Of a DNA stretch of 56,847 nt, positions 34,673-44,189 are shown piece after piece; position 1 is the first letter of the stretch, and every line of letters begins with the position of its first letter. Source of the DNA: Syntrophobacteraceae bacterium (GTDB taxonomy: Bacteria > Desulfobacterota > Syntrophobacteria > Syntrophobacterales > Syntrophobacteraceae); contig JALOPI010000020.1 of the NCBI GenBank assembly GCA_025453975.1, positions 1 to 56,847 of the forward strand. Direction: 5' to 3'. Under the pieces are notes generated by a model that searched no databases, was not told the DNA's origin, and worked only from the letters and a program-made list of their open reading frames with translations. Made by a program: the position numbers and the translations under genes.

Positions 34673-35093
34673 GTACCTGGATGACATCGCCACGGCCGAC
34701 GTGGCCTTCCGGGCCTGGGGGGCGACGGTGGAGGAGCTGTTCAGCGCCGCGGCCGATGCCTTGATGAACGTCATGGTGGAGCACCTGGAGACCATCGTGC
34801 GCGTGGAGGCGCGCCACATGGAGCTCGAGGCCGACGCCATGGACATGCTGCTCTTCGAGCTGCTGCAGGAGATCATCTTCTACAAGGATGCCGACCAGCT
34901 GCTGCTGAGGCTGGACCGCCTGGAGATCACGGCGGGGGCTGGACGCTTCATTCTCCGGGCGCAAGCTTCGGGAGAGGCGATCGACCCGACCCGGCATGAT
35001 CTCGTCGTGGATGTCAAAGCCGTGACCTTCCATCGCTACCGCGTGGAACAGACTCCCCAGGGCTGGGAGGCCATGGTGATCCTGGACATCTGA
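34662..35093 (+). CDS. Archease, RtcB-activating protein
   Basis: Archease promotes the guanylylation of RtcB and allows multiple turnovers. The 143-residue protein has the family layout: N-terminal [18 protein letters not shown] with metal-binding acidic residues, [16 protein letters not shown] in the middle and the conserved end [22 protein letters not shown] 34662 lies within the end of the GTPase gene (11-base overlap), so the two are translationally coupled. It converges on the ChaN-like gene, with 8 bases between stop codons. Confidence 0.94.
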   Translation: MPFEYLDDIATADVAFRAWGATVEELFSAAADALMNVMVEHLETIVRVEARHMELEADAMDMLLFELLQEIIFYKDADQLLLRLDRLEITAGAGRFILRAQASGEAIDPTRHDLVVDVKAVTFHRYRVEQTPQGWEAMVILDI

Positions 35094-35101
35094 TTCCCCT
35101 C

Positions 35102-36274
35102 TCAATCCCCGGGGATGGCAACCTGGAGCTTGAGCTGCTGTCGACCCCGGCGGACGACGATTTCGTGGGAGCTCCGCTTCTCGGCGATGGTGGACTGCAG
35201 GACTTCGATGGACCGAGCTTCAACGCCGCTCACCGAAAGGATCACATCCCCCGCCAGGATACCCGCCCGCTCCGCGGGACTGTCCGGTGCCACGGCCAGC
35301 ACCTCGAGCCCCCTGCCCTTCTCCAGGACGCTCACCATCACTCCGAGACGGCCGCGCCGGGGCTCTTCGGGAGGATTGGTGATCCAGACATAGTCCGCCA
35401 CGCGGGGGTTGGCCACCGACCCCGAATAGTCCAGGGGCATGGGTAAAACGATCTTGTAGGTATGGTCAATGCGGCGAACCGTGCGCAGAGGCACTCCGAA
35501 GCGCTGGCTGGCGTGACCTCGCCCGATGAGAACCACGATGCGCGCGCTTTTGCCCTGCCGAGCCAGAGTGCTCGCCAGGGTTTCAGCCATGGTTTCCTCC
35601 CAGGCCAGCTGGGCTTCATAGAAGGTGCTCGCATCGCGGATACCGCCCTTCACGTGCTGCTCGTACTGCTCCTCGACATACCGGCGGTGCTCCGGGTCGG
35701 CCACGTCAAAATCCTCGGCGACTCGGGCGCGATCCTCGGGGGACAGCGCCGTGAGGCCACCGCGCGAAATGGTCCTCACCACGTCGGGGGCGGCGTTGAG
35801 TCCCACGATGGGCACTTTCTTCTCGACGGCCCAGTTGAGGACCGGCTTGTAGAGGGGAAATGGGAACCCCCATATTTTTTGCCAGCCGACCTCCTGGAGG
35901 AAATCCTCCTCGCTCAGCTCGCCTCGACTGTAACGGTCCACAATGGCCTGGGATTCCCTTGGAAACATCTCCATGGCGAGAATCAGCCCGGGTGACGTGG
36001 AGTGGAGCGCCTGGGCGATCTTCAACTGGATGCGGTGGTCTTCGACGCTCGTGTGTGTCTCCCCCAGGTAAACCACCTGAGCCTTGGACAGCTCGGCGAT
36101 GAGGGTCTCGAAGGGAATGACGGAGCCGGTACGCGTATCCACGATCTCGTCCACGACATAGCTCCGCACGGCCCATTGAGATGGCGGAATCTGTCCCGAA
36201 GGCAGGGGCGCGCAGGCGGTCATCCCCAGGCTCAGGGTAGCGAAGAGCAGCACTAAAGCTCCGAACGGGTTCAT
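35102..36274 (-). CDS. ChaN-family lipoprotein with C-terminal PDZ domain
   Basis: The 390-residue precursor has a lipoprotein signal (ALVLLFATLSLGMTAC). A ChaN/DUF399 domain covers about residues 45-285, with VVYLGETHTSVEDHRIQL, EMFPRESQAIVDRY and IGRGHASQRFGVP; ChaN proteins bind heme and may act in iron or heme handling. A PDZ domain covers about 305-390 (GVMVSVLEKGRGLEVLAVA, then AGILAGDVILSV). The PDZ fusion suggests recognition of protein C-termini in the envelope. GAGGAGG precedes ATG 36274. It lies downstream of mutY on the same strand. Confidence 0.88.
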   Translation of the reverse strand: MNPFGALVLLFATLSLGMTACAPLPSGQIPPSQWAVRSYVVDEIVDTRTGSVIPFETLIAELSKAQVVYLGETHTSVEDHRIQLKIAQALHSTSPGLILAMEMFPRESQAIVDRYSRGELSEEDFLQEVGWQKIWGFPFPLYKPVLNWAVEKKVPIVGLNAAPDVVRTISRGGLTALSPEDRARVAEDFDVADPEHRRYVEEQYEQHVKGGIRDASTFYEAQLAWEETMAETLASTLARQGKSARIVVLIGRGHASQRFGVPLRTVRRIDHTYKIVLPMPLDYSGSVANPRVADYVWITNPPEEPRRGRLGVMVSVLEKGRGLEVLAVAPDSPAERAGILAGDVILSVSGVEARSIEVLQSTIAEKRSSHEIVVRRGRQQLKLQVAIPGD

Positions 36275-36346
36275 CAGGCGGCCTCCTCATGAAGGGTGGA
36301 TCTTCTGGAATCTAATATGCTGGCCCCCGGGATACAAGGTCACTCT

Positions 36347-37441
36347 TCATCGGGGGTGGGCCAGGATGGAGCGAATCAGCTTCCCGTTGGCGGCGGGGAA
36401 AGGGAAATCCGTGAGCTCATGGGGCATGACCCACCGGGCTTCGACGGCGGAGCGGAGGACGGGTCGAGCCTTGTCGTCCAGCAGTCGGCAGTGGAAAGCG
36501 TGCAGCTCCACCCGGAAGGATGTGTAGGCGTGGCGGAGCGCACCGATTTTGCCCAGGATCCCGACCCGCACCTCCAGCTCTTCCCAAAGCTCCCTCACGA
36601 GAGCTTCCTCCGGCGTCTCCCCCTCCCGGACCTTGCCCCCGGGGAATTCCCAGAGCAGCGGCATGAGCCCCCCCGGCGGCCGCTTCTGTATGAAGATTCT
36701 TCCCCGGGATCCCAGGACTCCCACGGCGACCCGCAACGGGGTGGTGGCCTTGCGCGGGGAAGGGACCGGTCTCTGAGACACGATCCCGGTCCCGTGGCTT
36801 CGACATTCCCCGCTGATGGGGCATTGGGGGCACCGGGGGGATCGCGGGGCGCAGACCAGGGCGCCCAGCTCCATGAGTGCCTGGTTGAATGCGCCCGCCC
36901 GTCCATGGGGCAGAAGGGATGCCGCCGTCTCCTCGATGATCCGCAGGCTCCTGCCCTCGCTCAGAGGCCAGGGGATATCGAAAAGCCTCGCGAAGACCCG
37001 CTTCACGTTGCCGTCGACCACGGGGTAATCCTGTCCGTGGGCGAGGCTCAGGATGGCTGCCGCGGTGTACGGGCCGATGCCGGGGAGCCTCCTCAGCGCC
37101 TGATAGTCCCCCGGAATCTCCCCCTGGTATTCCCCGACGAGGATGCGGGCGGTTCGCTGAATGTTGCGGGCCCTGCCGTAGTAGCCGAGCCCCTCCCAAT
37201 GCTTGAGCACGACGTCCTCCGGTGCTTCGGCAACGGACGGAATGTCGGGAAAGCGCTCCATCCAGCGCTGGTAATAGGGCAGCACCGTCCTGACCTGGGT
37301 CTGCTGAAGCATGATCTCGGAGATCCAGACCTGGTAGGGCCGGTAGCCCTTGCGCCACGGAAGGTCCCGCTGGCTCGTGTCGAACCAGCTCAGCAGCTTC
37401 CGCTGGATGGCGCTCTTCGTTTCGGGGCTCGGTATGTCCAT
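36347..37441 (-). CDS. mutY: A/G-specific adenine DNA glycosylase
   Basis: MutY removes adenine paired with 8-oxoguanine. The 364-residue protein has the catalytic Glu region SEIMLQQTQV, helix-hairpin-helix with LPGIGPYTAAAI, catalytic Asp in YPVVDGNVKRV, and the [4Fe-4S] loop C-x6-C-x2-C-x5-C (CAPRSPRCPQCPISGEC). A C-terminal NUDIX-like domain (about 230-364) would read 8-oxoguanine. ATG 37441 has GAGGTG upstream. The frame stays open to 37513 without MutY similarity. It is followed by the ChaN-PDZ gene after 72 bases. Confidence 0.96.
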   Translation of the reverse strand: MDIPSPETKSAIQRKLLSWFDTSQRDLPWRKGYRPYQVWISEIMLQQTQVRTVLPYYQRWMERFPDIPSVAEAPEDVVLKHWEGLGYYGRARNIQRTARILVGEYQGEIPGDYQALRRLPGIGPYTAAAILSLAHGQDYPVVDGNVKRVFARLFDIPWPLSEGRSLRIIEETAASLLPHGRAGAFNQALMELGALVCAPRSPRCPQCPISGECRSHGTGIVSQRPVPSPRKATTPLRVAVGVLGSRGRIFIQKRPPGGLMPLLWEFPGGKVREGETPEEALVRELWEELEVRVGILGKIGALRHAYTSFRVELHAFHCRLLDDKARPVLRSAVEARWVMPHELTDFPFPAANGKLIRSILAHPR

Positions 37442-37872
37442 GGGCACCTCATGGGTGGAGGCTGGCCCCCGGCCGCACCCGGGCCGAGGGACGGGGGCAC
37501 GGGAGGTCCTCATGAGTCGTTTTTCTCAAGTCTAATGGAAAAAGGCTGGTTTGGGCACCTGGAAATGAATCCCGTGGGCTCGATCCCGGGAAGCGACTCT
37601 CCAGGGGGCCTCCGGGAATGGTTTCCCGGTGGGCTCGGTGGCTGAAAATGGCGTGTGGGAGTCGACAAGGTTCCCAGGAATCGTATAAAGTGAGCCCCGT
37701 CGGCCCATGAATGACACAGGCAGGGAAAAGATGCGGCGCATCGCCCCAAGACTCCCGATTGCCTGGGGCGGCCCCCACGGGAGACCTGGCGTCACCGGAA
37801 GGGTGCGATGGTGCCTCTGACACTTTACGATACTTTCGGCGGTTTTGCCGGAGTGAACATGGAGCGCGGATC
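37442..37872. other. Divergent intergenic region, 431 bases
   Basis: This lies between mutY and the acyl-CoA synthetase gene. It holds a promoter at 37662-37689 and a leader hairpin CGCCCCA/TGGGGCG (37742-37770). The rest shows no gene. Confidence 0.5.
37662..37689 (+). promoter_or_regulatory. Promoter for the acyl-CoA synthetase gene
   Basis: TCGACA (37662-37667), a 16-base spacer and TATAAA (37684-37689) give five of six matches in each box. The ATG lies about 185 bases downstream, so a leader of roughly 175 bases is expected. Confidence 0.55.
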
Positions 37873-39972
37873 ATGAAGGCCTTTTTCAATCCACGATCGG
37901 TCGTCCTCATCGGTGTCTCGCGAGAGACCGGGGTCGGTGCCTACAACAACCTGGAGATGATGCTGCGGTACGGCTACAAGGGAACGATTTACCTGGTGCA
38001 CCCCAAGGTGCCGGAGATACTGGGACATCGGGCATACGCCCGCGTGGCGGATCTGCCCGAGGTGCCGGAGCTTGCGGTGATTTCCGTGGGACGCGATCGG
38101 GTGCTGCCGGTTTTCAAGGAGTGCGCCGAGACGGGGATCCGCAGGGTTGTCGTCATCAGCCAGGGGTTCTCGGATGCCGACGAGGCGGGCGCGGCCCTGC
38201 AGGAGCAGCTGACGGCCATGGCCCGGGAGCATGGGGTACGGGTCCTGGGGCCCAACACCATGGGGATTCTGAACGCTTTCACGAGCTTCAGCACGGGCTT
38301 CGTGGATATCGCCAGGGACCCGAGTCCACCACCCCTCACCATGGTGGCCCAGTCCGGGGTTTTCCAGGTGGGCTATGAGAGCTTCACCCACCGCGTGGGA
38401 AAGGCCGTCGACGTGGGCAACGGCTGCGACATCGACTTTGTGGATGTGCTGGAGTACCTGGAAGACGACCCGCAAACCCGGATCATCTTCATCCACATGG
38501 AAGGGCTCAAGCGCGGCCGGGAGCTTCTCAATGTGGCGGCCCGCGTGGCCCGCGTCAAGCCGATCATCATCCTCAAGACCGGTCGAAGCGAGGCCGGAGC
38601 CGAGGCCGCCCTGTCCCATACGGGCTCCCTGGCGGGCGAGGACGCGGTGATCGACGGGGCCTTTCGCTCCGCGGGGCTGATCCGGGTCCGAAACATGATC
38701 GAGCTCAAGGCGGTGTGCCAGGCTTTTCTGAGCTTCCATGGCATCGGCGGGCCGCGGGTTGGCGTGGTGACGGCCACGGGAGCCTGCGGGATCATGACGG
38801 CGGATGCCTGCGAGGACCATGGGCTGGAGCTGGCCCCGTTTCCCGAGGCCATCCGGGCGGGGCTCGAAAACAGCCGCATCGCCTGGCACAGGCTGCGCAA
38901 CCCCGTGGACATCTGGCCCCTGGGCATGGTGACGGGCTCCTTCGTCGGCGTCCTCAAAGGGGCCGTGAGGGGGCTCCTGGCCGACGAGAGGGTGGACGCC
39001 GTCCTGTGCATCGCCCCGGCCATGGCCTCGCCGATGCACCGGGACCTGGACATGGTGGCGGCCGCCAGGGAGATCCAGGCCGACAACCACCGGCGCAAGC
39101 CCCTGGCCCTCTGGCTCTACGGGGGGGACCAGGCCACCCAGGCGGCGGCCCTGGAGAATGAGGCCGGTGTGGGATGCTTCGACAGCATCGACGAGGCGAT
39201 CATGGGACTCTCGGCCCTGTGGCGTCATGAACGTTACAAAATGGAGCCCCGGGGCGGGCAGGATCGTTTTTCGCCTCTGACGCCTCCCGCATCCCGGCCA
39301 GCCCTGCTTCCCCCGCGTCCCGTGATCCTGGGGGACGAGGCCCGGTCCCTTCTGGAGGCCTATGGCATCCCCATGGTGCCCGCCCGATTGACCGAGGGGG
39401 TGGAGGCCGCGGTGAGCTTCGCCCGGACCGAGGGGTATCCCGTGGTCCTCAAGATCATCTCGGATGCCTGGATCCACAAGTCCGACCAGGGCGGCATTCG
39501 CCTGCATGTCGGGAGCGAGGAAGGGCTCCGCCGCGCTTATCACGAGCTGGGGGAGCATTTCCGGGCTGTCACGCCATCGGCTGTCCTCGATGGGATCCTC
39601 GTGCAGAAGCAGGCCTCGGGACTCGAGCTCCTGGCGGGTGTGAAGCAGGATCCTCAGCTGGGGCCCGTCATCGTCGCCGGCATGGGGGGAATCTACACCG
39701 AGGTGCTCCGGGACGTGGCCCGGTGCATCGCTCCGGTTTCCCCGGAGGATGCGGGGAGCATGCTCCGCTCCCTACAATGCTGGCCGATACTTTCGGGAAT
39801 CCGCGGACAGAAGGGGGTGGACCTGGCCGCCCTCGAGAATCTCCTCGTGTCCCTGTCGCGTCTGGCGATGGATTATCCCGAGATCCAGGAAATGGATCTC
39901 AACCCTGTCCTGGCCAGCCCGGAGGGATGCTGGTGCGTGGACAGCCGGCTGGTGGTCTGGACCGGCGCGTGA
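37873..39972 (+). CDS. ADP-forming acyl-CoA/acetate-CoA ligase, fused alpha and beta
   Basis: The 699-residue fusion of CoA-binding, ligase and ATP-grasp domains interconverts an acyl-CoA with acid plus ATP. The CoA-binding start is VVLIGVSRETGVGAYNN. The phospho-histidine motif is SHTGSLAG. The ATP-grasp part (about 480-699) is complete, with EGYPVVLKIISDAWIHKSDQ and EMDLNPVLA. It contrasts with the Pat-like protein at 17715-20270, in which this core is missing. Such enzymes let anaerobes save ATP from organic acid fermentation. The acyl substrate is unknown. ATG 37873 follows GGAG at 9 bases. Squalene-hopene cyclase lies downstream. Confidence 0.9.
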   Translation: MKAFFNPRSVVLIGVSRETGVGAYNNLEMMLRYGYKGTIYLVHPKVPEILGHRAYARVADLPEVPELAVISVGRDRVLPVFKECAETGIRRVVVISQGFSDADEAGAALQEQLTAMAREHGVRVLGPNTMGILNAFTSFSTGFVDIARDPSPPPLTMVAQSGVFQVGYESFTHRVGKAVDVGNGCDIDFVDVLEYLEDDPQTRIIFIHMEGLKRGRELLNVAARVARVKPIIILKTGRSEAGAEAALSHTGSLAGEDAVIDGAFRSAGLIRVRNMIELKAVCQAFLSFHGIGGPRVGVVTATGACGIMTADACEDHGLELAPFPEAIRAGLENSRIAWHRLRNPVDIWPLGMVTGSFVGVLKGAVRGLLADERVDAVLCIAPAMASPMHRDLDMVAAAREIQADNHRRKPLALWLYGGDQATQAAALENEAGVGCFDSIDEAIMGLSALWRHERYKMEPRGGQDRFSPLTPPASRPALLPPRPVILGDEARSLLEAYGIPMVPARLTEGVEAAVSFARTEGYPVVLKIISDAWIHKSDQGGIRLHVGSEEGLRRAYHELGEHFRAVTPSAVLDGILVQKQASGLELLAGVKQDPQLGPVIVAGMGGIYTEVLRDVARCIAPVSPEDAGSMLRSLQCWPILSGIRGQKGVDLAALENLLVSLSRLAMDYPEIQEMDLNPVLASPEGCWCVDSRLVVWTGA

Positions 39973-40093
39973 CTCACGGCTCTGGTTCCGATGGCGGGTG
40001 AAGGGAAAAGAGGCCGACCCGGAGAAATGACTCCGGGTCCGGACTGGCCCTGCCGCGGCGATGCGGGAACGCGGCCCTCCGCACCGGGAATAC

Positions 40094-40120
40094 TTGAGAT
40101 TCTTTCGCAACTGGTGTAGA
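40094..40120 (+). promoter_or_regulatory. Weak promoter candidate before squalene-hopene cyclase
   Basis: TTGAGA (40094-40099) matches the -35 consensus at five positions. A possible TGTAGA follows after 15-16 bases. The spacing is short, so this is tentative. Confidence 0.25.
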
Positions 40121-40175
40121 TGACACGAATTTCAAGCTTGTCGCTTATGGATCCTCAAGGGGCAGGGCATCACGT

Positions 40176-42263
40176 ATGATTTTCGTATCCGGCAAACGGC
40201 AATTGAGTGCGGATCGTCTGGAAAGTGAGGAGCTGGAGGGTACTCCCTGCCCCGACCGGGAAGACGGGGTCTTTCAGAAGGAGCTGGCTTCTCCGCACAC
40301 CAGCAAGGCCTGGAGCTACCTGACGGGTTTACCCCCGGCTCACCTCCGCGCGGTGCCTCCGCCCGGTCAGGACCAGCGGTCCTTGAACGGATCGGCTCGG
40401 GCCTGCATGGCGCGAGGTGTCGAGTACTTCCTGGGAATTCAGGATCCAGAGGGTTACTGGTGGGCGGAGCTCGAGTCCAACACGACCATCACCAGCGAAT
40501 ACATCATGCTGCACACGATTCTGGGAACCCTGGACCCCCGTCGCCAGGCAGCCATGGTGAGCTATCTGCTGGGACAGCAGCGCGACAACGGGGCCTGGGG
40601 GCTTTACCACGACGACGGCGGCGACCTCAGTACCACGGTGGAAACGTACTTCGCCCTGAAGCTCGCCGGGGAAGATCCGCGCTCGGAGCCCATGGCGCGG
40701 GCCAGGGCTTTCGTTCTGGAAAGAGGAGGCATCGCCGCCTCCCGGGTTTTCACCAAGATATGGCTGGCGCTCTTCGGGCAGTACAAGTGGAAGCGCATCC
40801 CGTCCATGCCGGTGGAGGTGGTGCTGCTGCCGGACGACTTCGTCTTCAACATCTATGAGTTTTCGAGCTGGGCGCGGGGAACCATCGTGCCGCTCTCCAT
40901 CGTCATGGCCCTCCGGCCGAGGCTCAGGCTGCCCAGGGAGCTCCAGATTCCCGAGCTCCACGATGGTTCGGACCACGGAAGCTGTAAGCGAAAGCCCCTC
41001 TCCCCCACCCATCGCTTCTTCCTCCTGTTGGATCGCTTCATCAAGCAGTACGAGCGTCGTCCCATTCAGGTCCTGCGGAAGCGTGCCATCCAGGCGGCCA
41101 GGGACTGGGTCCTGGATCACCAGGAGGAGTCCGGCGACTGGGCCGGCATTCAGCCCCCCATGGTCTATTCGATACTGGCGCTCCATTACCTGGGGTATCC
41201 CCTGGAGCATCCCGCCGTCGCCAGGGGGCTGCGCGCCATGGAGGATTTCTGCCTCGAGGACGTCCAGGGGCTTCGCATGCAGTCCTGCATCTCGCCCGTG
41301 TGGGACACGGCCTTGACGGCCCTGGCGCTCCTGGACTGCGGAGTGGCACCCGAGCACCCGGCTCTCCGGAAAGCGGCGGAATGGCTCATCGAAAAGCAGG
41401 TGCTGACGGGGGGCGACTGGCAGGTCAAGAACTGCTGCCCACCGGGGGGCTGGGCCTTCGAGTTTGTCAACAGCAAGTACCCCGACGTGGACGATTCCGC
41501 GGTGGTGCTGGTGGCGCTGGAGCGGCTCAAATCGGGCGTGCCGGGCGGCAAGGCGGAAGACGCTCTCTCCCGGGGGCTGGAATGGTGCCTCAGCATGCAG
41601 TGCCAGAACGGGGGGTGGGCCGCCTTCGACAAGGAAAACACCATGATGGTCCTGAATCGCATCCCCTTCGCCGACAACGAGGCCATGCTGGATTACCCGA
41701 CGGCCGATGTCAGCGCCCGGGTCATCGAGGCCATGGGGACCCTGGGATATGCCATGGATCACCCGGCGGGCCGGCGGGGAATGGACTTCCTGCGAAAGCT
41801 CCAGGAAGACGACGGGTCCTGGTGGGGGCGCTGGGGCGTCAACTACATTTATGGAACCTGGTCGGTGCTGCGGGGGCTCAAAGCCATTGGAGAGGACCCG
41901 GGAGCTCCCTGGACTCGGGCGGCGGTCCGATGGCTCAAGGCTCACCAGAACGACGATGGCGGATGGGGCGAAACCTGCGATTCCTACCGCGATCCCGGCC
42001 TTTGTGGCCAGGGACCCAGCACGGCCTCCCAGACGGCCTGGGCGGTCATGGGGCTACTGGCGGCCGGCGAGGCCGAAAGTGCCGAGGTGAAGCGTGGCAT
42101 CGAGTACCTGGTCCGCAACCAGCAGCCCGACGGCACGTGGGAAGAGGCCCATTTCACCGGAACCGGCTTTCCCAATCATTTCTATATCCGCTACCACAAC
42201 TACCGCAACTGCTTTCCCCTCATGGCCCTGGGCCAATATCTCCGGCAGGTCGGCACCGAGTGA
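40176..42263 (+). CDS. shc: Squalene-hopene cyclase
   Basis: This enzyme cyclises squalene to hopene, the first step to hopanoids, as a monotopic membrane protein. The 695-residue chain has repeated QW motifs, for example QDPEGYWWAELE, QRDNGAWGLY, QCQNGGWAAFD, QEDDGSWWGRWG and QNDDGGWGE. The catalytic acid motif is D437-V-D439-D440, followed by Ser where most cyclases have Thr (DVDDSAV). Length is within the family range. The first 45 residues are poorly conserved, and ATG 40176 has only a weak ribosome site, so a later start is possible. No other hopanoid gene is in the window. Confidence 0.96.
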   Translation: MIFVSGKRQLSADRLESEELEGTPCPDREDGVFQKELASPHTSKAWSYLTGLPPAHLRAVPPPGQDQRSLNGSARACMARGVEYFLGIQDPEGYWWAELESNTTITSEYIMLHTILGTLDPRRQAAMVSYLLGQQRDNGAWGLYHDDGGDLSTTVETYFALKLAGEDPRSEPMARARAFVLERGGIAASRVFTKIWLALFGQYKWKRIPSMPVEVVLLPDDFVFNIYEFSSWARGTIVPLSIVMALRPRLRLPRELQIPELHDGSDHGSCKRKPLSPTHRFFLLLDRFIKQYERRPIQVLRKRAIQAARDWVLDHQEESGDWAGIQPPMVYSILALHYLGYPLEHPAVARGLRAMEDFCLEDVQGLRMQSCISPVWDTALTALALLDCGVAPEHPALRKAAEWLIEKQVLTGGDWQVKNCCPPGGWAFEFVNSKYPDVDDSAVVLVALERLKSGVPGGKAEDALSRGLEWCLSMQCQNGGWAAFDKENTMMVLNRIPFADNEAMLDYPTADVSARVIEAMGTLGYAMDHPAGRRGMDFLRKLQEDDGSWWGRWGVNYIYGTWSVLRGLKAIGEDPGAPWTRAAVRWLKAHQNDDGGWGETCDSYRDPGLCGQGPSTASQTAWAVMGLLAAGEAESAEVKRGIEYLVRNQQPDGTWEEAHFTGTGFPNHFYIRYHNYRNCFPLMALGQYLRQVGTE

Positions 42264-42665
42264 CTCCCGCCGAGGTCTCATCCGTGGCGAGATGGCTCCC
42301 CTGACTGGCAAGGGAACAAAAATGTTCTGAGCAAGGCACGGTGGAAGCGCTGTGAAACGAAACCGTTGCCTTGAAAGCTCGCCTTCGCCAGTTTTCCTCG
42401 CTGAAAATTCTCTCCAGTAATTTTTTATTCCTTTAGTTCCTGGCATTCGGGGCGATGTCTGCCTCCGGCACCCAAGGATGGTATGAAGGTTGCCTTACCT
42501 TGATCGCAGCCACGCGGCTCGCCGCCGTCTCGGGTTCCGTCCGGGGCGGCAGGAGTGTTGCGGGCTTAGCGGCGGAGCCCCGTCAAGGCCGGCTCCGGAT
42601 GATCCTCAAAATAAGTGAATGTCAGGCAATATTTGTCCAAAGCGGAAGGACTCCAAGGAGACAGC
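42264..42665. other. Intergenic region before the methylamine-type cluster, 402 bases
   Basis: This holds an AT-rich stretch near 42400-42440 and a perfect small dyad GAACA-AAAA-TGTTC (42314-42327). A GC-rich part has possible pairing CGGGGC/GCCCCG. No clear -35/-10 pair or known riboswitch was recognised. Confidence 0.4.
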
Positions 42666-43886
42666 ATGTTCGGCACAAGGAAGCGGCTCTGGAAAACGCA
42701 CGCTCTCCAATCGAGCTACGATGCCGTCATCATCGGCGGCGGGCTGCACGGGCTGGCCACGGCCTACTTTCTGGCCTCCCGGCATGGAATGACCAACGTT
42801 GCGGTCATCGAGAAGCGGTTCGTCGGGTTCGGCGGATCGGGTCGAAACACGGCCATTGTCCGCGCCAATCAGCGCACCCAGGAAAACCTCCCCCTTTACA
42901 AGGAGGGTCTGGAGCTCTGGCCCGTTCTCACCCGCGAGCTGGACTTCAACCTCATGTTCCACGACTGCGGGAACCTGAACCTGGCCCACGGCGAGGCGGC
43001 CCTCAAGGCCATGCGCATCCAGGTGGCCTCGGCTCAGTACCATGGTATCGAGATCCACCTGGTGGATGCCCTCGAGTGCAAGAAGCTGGTGCCGCTCCTG
43101 GACATCTCGGACCGCCCCCGGTACCCCATCGCCGGAGGCATGTTCCATCCGCCGGGCGGCATCGTGCGCCACGACGCCGTGGTGTGGGGGCTGGCCAGGG
43201 GGGCGTCGCGGCTTGGAGTCCACATCCATCAGGGGACGGAGGTCACGGGAATTGGGGTCCGGGGAGGCCGCGTCGTCTCGGTGGAGACCGACAAGGGCAG
43301 GATCCAGACGCCTCGGGTCTTGAACGCGGCCGGGGGCTACTCGGCGGACCTTTCCAGCCGCCTCCTGGATCTGCCACTTCCCATCAGCGTTCTCACCATC
43401 CAGGCCATGGTGACGCAGCCTCTGAAGCCCCTCCTGGACCATGTCATCTCGTCGGGGGCCTATCACGTGTATGCCAACCAGACCCTCAAGGGCGAGATCG
43501 CCACGGGGGCCCACATGGATCCCTGGCCCAACACCACGACGGGAACCTCGGCCCATTACATCAAGCACCAGGCCGAGGCCGTCACCGAGCTCATGCCGTG
43601 CCTCAAGGGGCTCAAGTTCATGCGCACCTGGGCCGGCCTGGCGGACATGACCCCCGACATGGCGCCCATCATGGACGGAAACGACCCGGTGGAAGGCTAC
43701 TACATGGACTGCGGCTGGGGCTACTTCGGCTTCAAGTCGTCGGCGGTGACGGGAAAATACATGGCGGAGCTCATGGCCACGGGGGAATGCCCGCCCATTC
43801 TGAAGCCCTTTTCCCTGCGGCGCTTCGAGCGGCACCGGCTCATGGGAGAAACGGCGGCCCTCATGGAATATTCCGCCAACAACTGA
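42666..43886 (+). CDS. mgdA: Sarcosine oxidase beta-like subunit / N-methylglutamate dehydrogenase subunit A
   Basis: This 406-residue flavoprotein of the DAO superfamily has an FAD-binding loop VIIGGGLHGLATAYFLA and the SoxB-type segment VGFGGSGRNTAIVRAN; its C-terminal GGWGYF-like element reads MDCGWGYFGFKSSAVTGK. In SoxBDAG and MgdABCD enzymes this subunit oxidises the N-methyl group of sarcosine or N-methylglutamate. ATG 42666 has AAGGAGA upstream. It is the first of four subunit genes in the order B, D, A, G. The methylglutamate name is preferred because N-methylglutamate synthase-like and GmaS-like genes follow; sarcosine remains possible. Confidence 0.85.
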   Translation: MFGTRKRLWKTHALQSSYDAVIIGGGLHGLATAYFLASRHGMTNVAVIEKRFVGFGGSGRNTAIVRANQRTQENLPLYKEGLELWPVLTRELDFNLMFHDCGNLNLAHGEAALKAMRIQVASAQYHGIEIHLVDALECKKLVPLLDISDRPRYPIAGGMFHPPGGIVRHDAVVWGLARGASRLGVHIHQGTEVTGIGVRGGRVVSVETDKGRIQTPRVLNAAGGYSADLSSRLLDLPLPISVLTIQAMVTQPLKPLLDHVISSGAYHVYANQTLKGEIATGAHMDPWPNTTTGTSAHYIKHQAEAVTELMPCLKGLKFMRTWAGLADMTPDMAPIMDGNDPVEGYYMDCGWGYFGFKSSAVTGKYMAELMATGECPPILKPFSLRRFERHRLMGETAALMEYSANN

Positions 43887-43910
43887 CAGACCCGGCGAGG
43901 AGGCATCACA

Positions 43911-44189
43911 ATGAGTCTGAACATCACGTGTCCGATCTGCGGCGCTCGCAACGGATACGAATTCCGATACGGTGGCGAGGACCGGGGGCCCAGGCCCGAC
44001 GAGGCATCCCTCACCCCGGAGGCCTGGTGCCGCTATGTTCATATGAATCGGAGCGTGGCGGGCGTGCAGCGCGAGTGGTGGGTGCACCGGGATGGATGCG
44101 GCCTCTGGTTTCGCATCGAGCGGGACACCCGGATCAATGCCCAGGTGGGAGGCCCCTTCCACGACGGGCTTGGGGAGGGAGAGCTGTGA
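43911..44189 (+). CDS. mgdB: Sarcosine oxidase delta-like subunit / N-methylglutamate dehydrogenase subunit B
   Basis: This 92-residue SoxD-type small subunit has a zinc-binding fold: C7-x2-C10 (CPICGARNGYEFRYGG), a cysteine near residue 40 (EAWCRYVHMN) and the conserved end WWVHRDGCGLWFRIERDT. It holds the heterotetramer together near the folate-binding region. GAGGAGG lies before ATG 43911, and its TGA overlaps the GTG start of the alpha subunit. Confidence 0.9.
   Translation: MSLNITCPICGARNGYEFRYGGEDRGPRPDEASLTPEAWCRYVHMNRSVAGVQREWWVHRDGCGLWFRIERDTRINAQVGGPFHDGLGEGEL

Noticed and set aside
42314..42327. LexA-like box GAACA-AAAA-TGTTC
   Set aside because: The dyad resembles the GAAC-N-GTTC class, but spacing does not match a known LexA consensus for this group and the adjacent genes are not SOS genes.
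42455..44185. Upstream extension of the dehydrogenase alpha-subunit frame
   Set aside because: The frame is open for 577 codons before GTG 44186, but this part lies over mgdA and mgdB in another frame and has no domain similarity.
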